50,735 nucleotides of DNA, from assembly GCA_016872195.1 (NCBI GenBank), contig VHAT01000016.1, forward strand, positions 1-50,735. Direction: 5' to 3'. Positions 41,501 to 50,500 of this stretch are shown one piece after another; the stretch's first letter is position 1; every line of letters begins with the position of its first letter. The notes under the pieces are model-generated. The model was not told where the DNA came from and searched no databases. It was given only the letters and a program-made list of their open reading frames with translations. A program made the translations under genes and the position numbers. Source of the stretch: Sphingomonadales bacterium (GTDB lineage Bacteria > Bacteroidota > Bacteroidia > Chitinophagales > Chitinophagaceae).

Positions 41501-44500
41501 ATTAGTATCACCACAGCTGCTCCTGCTCTAACCTCTTTGCCCGGGTTTTTTGTTTTAGGTGAAAAGGCAGTGCCTATGGTTTATGTTTCTAGTTCAGTCA
41601 CTGGTACTACAACTGCTCCAATTATAAAACCTGCAACAAATCAACAGATCATAAGGGTCCAAGTTCTTACTTCTGGCAACGGTAGTCCGTTAACTGTATC
41701 TGGTCTAGTTTTTACTACAACTGGTTCAACAAGCCCAACAATTGATATATCTGCTGCTAAAGTTTTTTATACTGGAGCTAGTGCAACCTTTTCTACTACT
41801 ACACAGTTCGGTTCAACTATTAGTAGCCCTAGCGGTAATTTTACAATTTCCGGTACGCAAATTCTATCTGAAGGGACAAATTATTTTTGGCTTGTATATG
41901 ATGTTCCTGCTGGAGCGACTGAAAATAATCTAGTAGGAGGAACTTTTTCTAGCATTAGCTACACAGGTGGTACCTCAACACCAACTGATAATAGTGCAAC
42001 TGGTGCACGAGTAATTCGTTCAGCGCTGAATGGAGTATATAATATTGCGCCAGGTCTTTCCTTTCCACATTACACTACTTTGACAGCTGCCATAGCTGAT
42101 TTGCATTTAGTGGGCGTCAGCGGCCCTGTTACATTCTTGCTTCAAACTACTTACACTAGTACAACTGAGACTTTTCCGCTAGTTATCAATGAGTTTACTG
42201 GTTCTAGTTTGACTAATACCCTTACCATCAAGCCTCAGACTACGGCCACACTCTCGGGTTCAAGTTCAACTGCCCTCATTACGCTGAAAGGGGCTGATAA
42301 TGTGATTATTGATGGAAGTAATAATGGAACATCTTCACGTGATCTTACTATTATCAATAACAATACGGGTACATCCTCAGCTGTAGTTTGGCTTCAATCA
42401 AACGGAACAAATGGAGCTACTTCAAACATCATCAAGAATTGTAATATTGTGGGTAATGCCCCCACAACTACATTAGTGGGTGTTGGTAGCGGCAGCTCGT
42501 CTATCAGTGCAACCTCTTTGGGCACGAATAATAATAATAATACGTTCCAGAATAATAATATCAGTAAAGTACAGTATGCAATTTACTCACAGGGTAATTC
42601 TTCCGGTACCAAGAATTCAGGTAATGTGATTACCCAAAATTTAATTAATGCAGCTTCACCCAACCAGGTGTCAAAATCTGGAATTTTAGTTGGATTTGAA
42701 AATAATGTCACGATAAGCAACAATAATATTTCGAATATTTCCGGTGTTAGCAGCAGTCATGCATGGGCAATTAATTTAGGGGCTATAATCTCTATTTCCA
42801 CTACCCCCCCTACCTCAGGAAATGAGGTAACTAATGCAACGGTGTCTGCAAATCTCATTGGTTCAATAAGAGGAGCAAATCAATATGGCGCAGGAGGCAT
42901 TCTTGTTTCGCCATCTACTTCAGGTATTAATTTGATTGTCAATAACATGATATCCGGTGTTGCTGCAAATGGAACCGGGGGTGATTGTGGTATTGGCATT
43001 ATGGTGGCAGGGGGCAGCGGTTCTACAACTCGGGTTTATCATAACTCTGTAGCAATGTCAGCCACTTTAACGGGAGGCTCAGGCCCTAACATTGCCTTGG
43101 CTGTAAGCAACAATCCGACTATCGACATCAAGAATAATATACTTGCAAGTACAGGAAGCACAGGCACTGGAGCAAACAGGGCTATTGCTTTAAGTTATTC
43201 AGCATACACCAACCTGACATCAAACTATAACGACCTCTTTGTATCTGGCGGAGGCACTACTGCAGGTGTTGGTGCTATTGGTGGTTGGGCGGGGACGGCT
43301 CAGGTTGCATTATCAAACTGGCAAACAACAACTTCGCAAGATGTAAATTCGCTCAGCATCGTGCCGCCTTTTGTATCGGCCACAGACCTACATCTGAGCA
43401 CCGGTACCACACCGACTCGATTTGAGTCTAGGGGTGTACTGACTTCAGTTACTACCGATATCGATGGTCAAGTTCGTCCCGGTCCTGCAGGCTCTACGAA
43501 CGGTGGAGGTACCGCTCCAGACATAGGGGCAGACGAATTTGATGGTGTTCCTATTCCTGGTTGTGTTACACCTACTGCCCAACCTACAGGTCTTGTGTTA
43601 ACTCCCGCTACAAGTTCAATTTCACTTAGTTTTACACCCGCCGCGGGAACCCCTAGTCATTATTTGATAATACGATATACCGGCGCTACTATCTCCACTA
43701 CTACTCCTGTTAATGGCACAACCTATACTAATGGGACGAGTGCGTTGGGAGGAACTGTTGTCGCTAACAGTACAACTAGCACGGTAAATGATGCAGGTCC
43801 TCTTAGTCCCACCACACAGTATACTTATGCTATCTATTCTTACAACAATAGTAACTGTGACGGTGGTCCGATTTATTTGACAGCATCACCGCTTACTGGT
43901 ACTACCACCACCTGTGGTAATGCGGCACCATCAAGTGCTGCTGCAACTGCTGTACTCGCCACCTCCTTTGTTGCCAACTGGACTGCTGTAACGGGTTCTA
44001 CGGGTTATTTGCTTGATATCTCAACTTCTTCTACTTTTAGCTCCTTTGTAACAGGATACAATTCACTTGCTGTCTCATCAAGTTCGCTCTCACTTACCGT
44101 TACAGGGTTAACTCCTCTTACAACTTACTATTACCGAGTAAGATCACAAGAGGGTACGTGTGTTTCCACTAATAGTGGCAATATTACTGTAACCACCTAT
44201 GCCTCCGTTCCTTGGTCAGAGGGCTTTACTGGTAGCACTGCAACACCTGCAGGCTGGATTACAACTGGCTGGACAATTGGAGATTACTATGATAATGACT
44301 ATTGGTCTTTTTGGCCATACCAAACTGGCAACCCCATGAATGCGATACTTAAAAATATTTATTCCTCTTCAACAGGGGGAGGCTTTACTTTGCCAACTTT
44401 TGCTGCTATTCCTAGTAATGTTTCATTGAATTATCAATATAATCTAACCGACTACGATGGTGTAAGTACGGTTGCAGCTGGTTGGGGAAGTTTACAATGG

Positions 44501-47500
44501 CAAATTTCGATAAATGGCGGCGCATTCACTAATTTGGGTGGTCCAATAACAGCTACGACTGGTTCGTCGTACGTTAATGCACCAACTATTGATCTGTCTT
44601 CATATACTGGGCAGAACATTCAATTGCGCTTGAATGCTACTTGGTTATCTGGCGACTATTTTCTTTCTTTTGATAATTTCAATATCTTCCCTCCTTGTAC
44701 TGTTCCTGCTAGCCCCACCGGCTTAACACAGTCATCTAGTGGGCTAGCTAGCATTGCTCTTGGTTTTACCCATCCCGGCACTGCGCCTAGTTCTTACTTA
44801 GTAGTTAGATATCCCGCGGGCAGCACACCAACCTCCCCTGTAACCGGTACCACTTATGCTGTTAATGGCACATTAGGTTCCGGAGTCGTTACTCATATTA
44901 TTACTGGTACTAGTACGCCTACATTTACACTATCTAATCTTAATGCTGGCACCTCATACGATGTATATGTGTATCCTTACAACAATACCAACTGTTCTCC
45001 TGCTCCGCTATATGGAGGCCCACTTTCAGGAACATTTACTACAGTTAGTTGTGCGGCTAACCCATTAGTCGGATCCTATTCGATACCTGGCAGCTATGCA
45101 TCACTTACAGCAGCTATCTCAGATCTTAATGTTCGAGGTGTTTCTGGAAATGTATTCCTTCAGTTGGGCAGCGCCTATACTTCTACAGTAGAAACATTCC
45201 CCCTTACTCTTGCTAGTAATCCTTGTATGAACGCAAGTAACACGGTAACTATTCGTCCTGCGGCGGGGGTTAGCGGACTTTCAATTACTTCTGGTAATGC
45301 CACCGCTACTATCGATGTCAACGGAGGTGATTATTGGGTAGTTGATGGAAGGCCCGGTAGTGTTGGCACTACTGCGCAGCTGTCCCTCATTAATTCAAGT
45401 AATGCGCCCGCAATTCGATTTATTAATGATGCAACCAATAACATTGTAAGATTCAGTAACGTAAGCTCTTCTGTCACATCAACTAATTCTGGTATTATAG
45501 TTTTTTCAAATACTAGCGGAACTTCAGGTAATGATAATAATATTATTGATAATTGTGACCTAAATGGAGGAGGTGTGGCGCCTAATATTATTTATGCGAG
45601 TGGAAGTACCTCACCTGCCGATAATAGCGGAAATACGATTTCTAACAACTTAATTAGAGATCAGTTTGCAGCCGCATCGGAAACTAATGGTATTTTGGTT
45701 TTAAGTGGTAATACATCTTGGACAATCGGCGGTAATAGTATATACCAAACTCTTACACGGACATTTACATCAGGCTCAACGCACACAGGTATAAAAATTG
45801 ATGCTACCGCTGGAAATGGTTTTACAATTACCAATAATTTTATCGGCGGTAGTGCTGCCAATTGTGGTAGTACTGCATGGACAATTTCTGGCACAATTGC
45901 AAATAGATTCCGTGGTATCTCCTTAAATGTAGGCACAGCTACTGCGACTAGTGTTCAAGGAAATACGATCGCTAATTTTAATTTTACGAGTAACTCTAGC
46001 TCTACTGCGAATGGAGGTCCATGGACTGGTATAATTCTGAGAGCTGGGAATGCAAATATTGGAACACTTGCTGGCAACTCTATTGGTAGCGCTTCTTCAC
46101 AAGGATCTATTGTCTTAGCGGTTGTTTCAAATTCTGGTAGTCGCTCTTCTGGAATTTTTTGCGATGCCACAACTACTAGCTCCACAATAGCTAATAATAG
46201 TATTGGGTCAATTACATTTAATGCAAGTTCTATCTCGCAGGGTTTTGTGGGAATCGCCACCACAGGTGGAGGCACTCTTACGGTCACAGGTAATGTTATT
46301 GGAAGTGGTACAATCACCCATAGCATCGATGTGAATACAGGAGCTACTAGTACTACTGGTCAAATTGTTACTGGAATTCTTAATACCGGCGCGGCTACAA
46401 TTGCTATTACAAATAACATAATCGCCAACCTCAAAAATAACTATCTGCCATCTGCGGCTTACTCAACCCAATACATTCTTGCTGGAATTAATACTTCTGG
46501 CAGTGGTCCCTGTACTATTTCTGGCAATGTTATACGTAATTTGTCAACTAGCGCAAATGCCACTGGAACAACCACTTCAGCTTCTGTGATTGGAATTGGC
46601 GTTAGTAGTACTTCCTCAAGTCATACCATTTCCCAAAATCAAATTTTTAGCTTAAGCAATACTAATACTACCGCCGCGACTGTAGTTTCTGGTATTCAGT
46701 TTACTGGGGGTGGTAGCAATGTGGTAGAACGTAATTTTATTTATAATCTAAGTTCTTCTACTAGTAGTTCCTCTGCCGAGATTAATGGAATTAGAGTTGG
46801 TGGCGGAACTACCCTTTACCGAAATAATGTAATTGCTTTGGGTGGGGGGGTTGCTAACTCAATTGGTGCCGCTGCTTCAAATTCTTCCGTTGCGGGAATA
46901 AATGGTATCAATGGTCCCCTTGGAACGGATGAATTTTTTCATAACAGTGTCTATATTGGAGGTACCGCAACATCTGGATCTGGGGCCTCATATGCATTCA
47001 ATGGCACACATACTACCAGTGTTAGATCTTTCCGTAACAATATCTTTGTCAATGCCAGGTCGAACAGCGGCACAGCCACTGGAAAGCATTATGCCATTAA
47101 GCTCAATGGTACTACTACTAATCCCACAGGACTAACCGTAAACAACAACATCTATTTCGCCAGTGGATCTGGTAGTGTGTTAGGGTATTATAACAGTTTA
47201 GATGTTAATACATTAGTAGCTTGGCAAACTGCAGTAGGACAAGATGTTGCCAGTTATGAAGCTAATCCGCAGTTTATAGACCCTACTGCCTCTGTACCAG
47301 ATTTGCATATCTCTGCCTCTGTCCCCACCCTCGCAGAGGCTACTGGTGCACCTATTGCAACGGTAACAGATGACTTTGATGGTCAAACTCGTAGTGGTTT
47401 AAGTCCTGTAGATATTGGTGCCGATGCCGGTAATTTCGTTGCCATTGCTCCGCAATTCTCTAATCTTGTGCCGGTTCCATCGCTTACGGTTCAGTGTAGT

Positions 47501-50500
47501 GCTTCGCAGCGTTCCATCTCCGTTGATATCACTACTTCGTCTGGCTCTATAAGCTCTGCTATTTTAAACTATAGCTTCAATGGCGGTACGGCTTCATCGA
47601 TTACAATGACCAACTCTGCCGGAAATACGTGGGCTGCTATTATTCCCGCCGCAACTCCGGTCAACGCTCAAGTTACCTGGACAATCGTGGCTACTAACTC
47701 CATCGGTATCGCTTCTACTTATAACGGCGCCTCCTATGCTGATGTGCCTACGCTTGGTATACTTACTACTGCTACTGCTTCCCCTACTGCAATCTGCCAA
47801 GGCACAACAACTACATTATCTGTTTTATTTGGTGCTACTGTTACTGCAACATATTGCGCCCCGGTTGCTGCATCAAGCTCCTCATCTTATTTTAATGTCT
47901 TCTCTACTAGTGGTGGAACAACTAATATAAATAATACTGCGAGTGGGTTTTCTTCTAATGGATACGGGGACTTTACCAGTATGGTAGTTGAGGCAAATCG
48001 AGGACAGGTAATCAACTTTAATACATCGTTAGTGGGAACCACTGTGGGGGTCTCTATTTGGGTCGATTGGGATCAAGATGGAGTGTTCTCAACAGCTGAA
48101 AAGGTATATGGTACGTCGAGTTATGTTTCTACATCTTCAGGAGCATTCACTGTGCCTTCAACAGCACCTTACGGGACGAGGCGTATGCGCGTTTTAATGG
48201 ATTACAACTCTACTGCTCCAAGTAATCCTTGTGGTCCATTTGTGTTGGGACGTGGTGAGGTAGAGGACTATACTTTTTCAGTTGCTGTCCCAGTGACTGC
48301 TGTGAGCTGGTCTAACGGCACCAGTGTTGTGGGAACTACCAACACCCTCACGATAACACCTACTGTTGGTACGCTTAGCTATACGGCTACAGCTACCATT
48401 GGCGGCTGTCCACTAGTGGCTTCGCCAGTAGCGGTAACAGTGAACCCGCTGCCTGCTATCACTGCCATTACGGGTACGGCTTCTGTATGCGCAGGAAGCA
48501 CAACTACCCTTACTTCTACCACCAGCGGTGGTGTATGGACTACTTCTAATGCTGCTGTTGCAGCCATTAGCAGTGCGGGTACTGTTACTGGAGTAACGGC
48601 CGGCAATGCCACTATTACATACACCGTTACTAATCCCACAACGGGTTGCACCAATAGTGTTACACGCCAAGTTACGGTCAATGCGCTGCCGGTGGTATCC
48701 GCCATCAGCGGAACGACTTCGGTTTGCGTGGGTCTTACCACTACATTAACCAGTACTCCCACTACGGGTGTATGGAGCAGCGCCAACACAGCGATTGCAA
48801 CGGTAAGCTCTACCGGTGTGGTGTCGGGTATCGCTGCCGGTTCTGTTACCATTTCTTATACCGTTACTAATAGCAACAATTGCGTTACCATTGTAACACG
48901 TGTGGTAACGGTCAATCCGTTGCCGGTTGTTCCTGCTATCACAGGAGCTAGCTCGGTTTGTATGAACTCCAGCGTCACCTTGGCCAATACTACACCGAAC
49001 GGAGTGTGGACTACTTCTAACAGTGCGGTAGCAAGTGTTAGCAGCTCTGGTGTGGTTACGGGCATAGCTGGTGGTACTGCCATCATCACGTACACGGTTA
49101 CCAGCAGCAGCGGATGCGTAACGGCTGTATCTACTGTAGTTACTGTAAATATTCTGCCCTCTGTAACGGGTGTGCTAACGCAGCCAACTACTTGCGTTAC
49201 CGAGAATGGGGCTATCAACATTACAGCTGGTGGACCTGCCGCAGGGCCTTACACCTATGCCTGGTCTACTCCGAATGGTTCTACACCGGTGGCTACAGCC
49301 GAAGATCAAACGGGTCTGCTGGTAGGCCAATATGATGTGGTGGTCACGGCGGCCAATGGCTGTAGTGTCACGGGATCTTATACTCTGGTAGGACCGGGTG
49401 GTTGTGATATTTGTCCCACTATCAGTACAATAGCGGCATCACCCAACCCGCCTTGTGTGGGTAGTAATACCACCCTCACAGCAAGCGGACTCATTGATAT
49501 GGGTGTAACCTTTGGTATTGCCTTTAAATATTCTACCACACCGCTTACTAACCCTTACACACAGGGTACGGTAATACAAACGGTGCCCAATAGCTCGTTA
49601 ACGGGCAGCGGAACACAAGCAGCTACAACGATCAGCTTCCCCGCACCGGGCACCTATTATGTATATTCGATTGTTACTCCATTGCCGCTGAGCCCCAACT
49701 GCAGACCATTTAAATCTGCTACGATCACGGTAGAAGCATTGCCAACTGTGTCTGCGGTATCGAACCAGATCGTATCGAGCTCTACCTCCACCACACCGGT
49801 AGTCTTTAGTGGAGGAGGGGTGAGTGCTACCTATTCTTGGACTAACAGCAATACGGCCGTCTATCCCTTCTCGGGCGGCTCGGGTAATATTTCAGCATTC
49901 TTCGTAACAAATACCGGCACCAGTCCGCAAACGTCTACGATCGCGGTAAGTGCCACAAATCCCAACTCGGCAGGGCAAGCTTGTACAGGTCCTGCCAGCA
50001 ACTTTACGGTTACGGTCAATCCGGCTCCGACCATGGTGCAGCCCACGAACTATACGTTCGTTAATGCGGTGTCTAGCACGGCGATCAACTTCGCTACGGT
50101 CAATACCGGTGGTACGACTACCTACGCCTGGACCAACAGTAACGCTGCCATTGGGCTGGCGGCTTCCGGAACGGGATCGATACCTGTGTTCACACCGGTG
50201 AATACGGGTACCTCACCCATCACGGTAACAATTTCGGTAACGCCTTCTTACACCAACGCTAATGGTGGACCTACTTCGGTAGGAGCAAAGCGTGACTTTA
50301 CCATTACGATCAACCCCACCGCGCAAGTGAACACGGTTGCTAACCAGTTTATTTGCACGGGAGCCTCGGTGCCTGCCACGGTCTTTGCTACGGCCAACAC
50401 GGGTGGCACCACTACCTATGCTTGGACCAATGATAATCCTGCTATCGGCCTCGCGGCTTCCGGAACGGGTAGTTTACCTGCCTATACGGCAACTAATACA

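Noticed and set aside
42527-42541. AAT run as a phase-variation switch
   Set aside because: Triplet slippage keeps the frame, so it can change length but cannot switch the gene on and off.
48379-48852. 157-aa open frame on the minus strand inside the giant gene
   Set aside because: It is the antisense of Thr/Val/Ala-rich repeats, which rarely give stops on the other strand. It has the same repeat period as the real frame and no start signal. The similar minus-strand frames at 39895-40281, 45955-46326 and 48856-49221 are rejected for the same reason.
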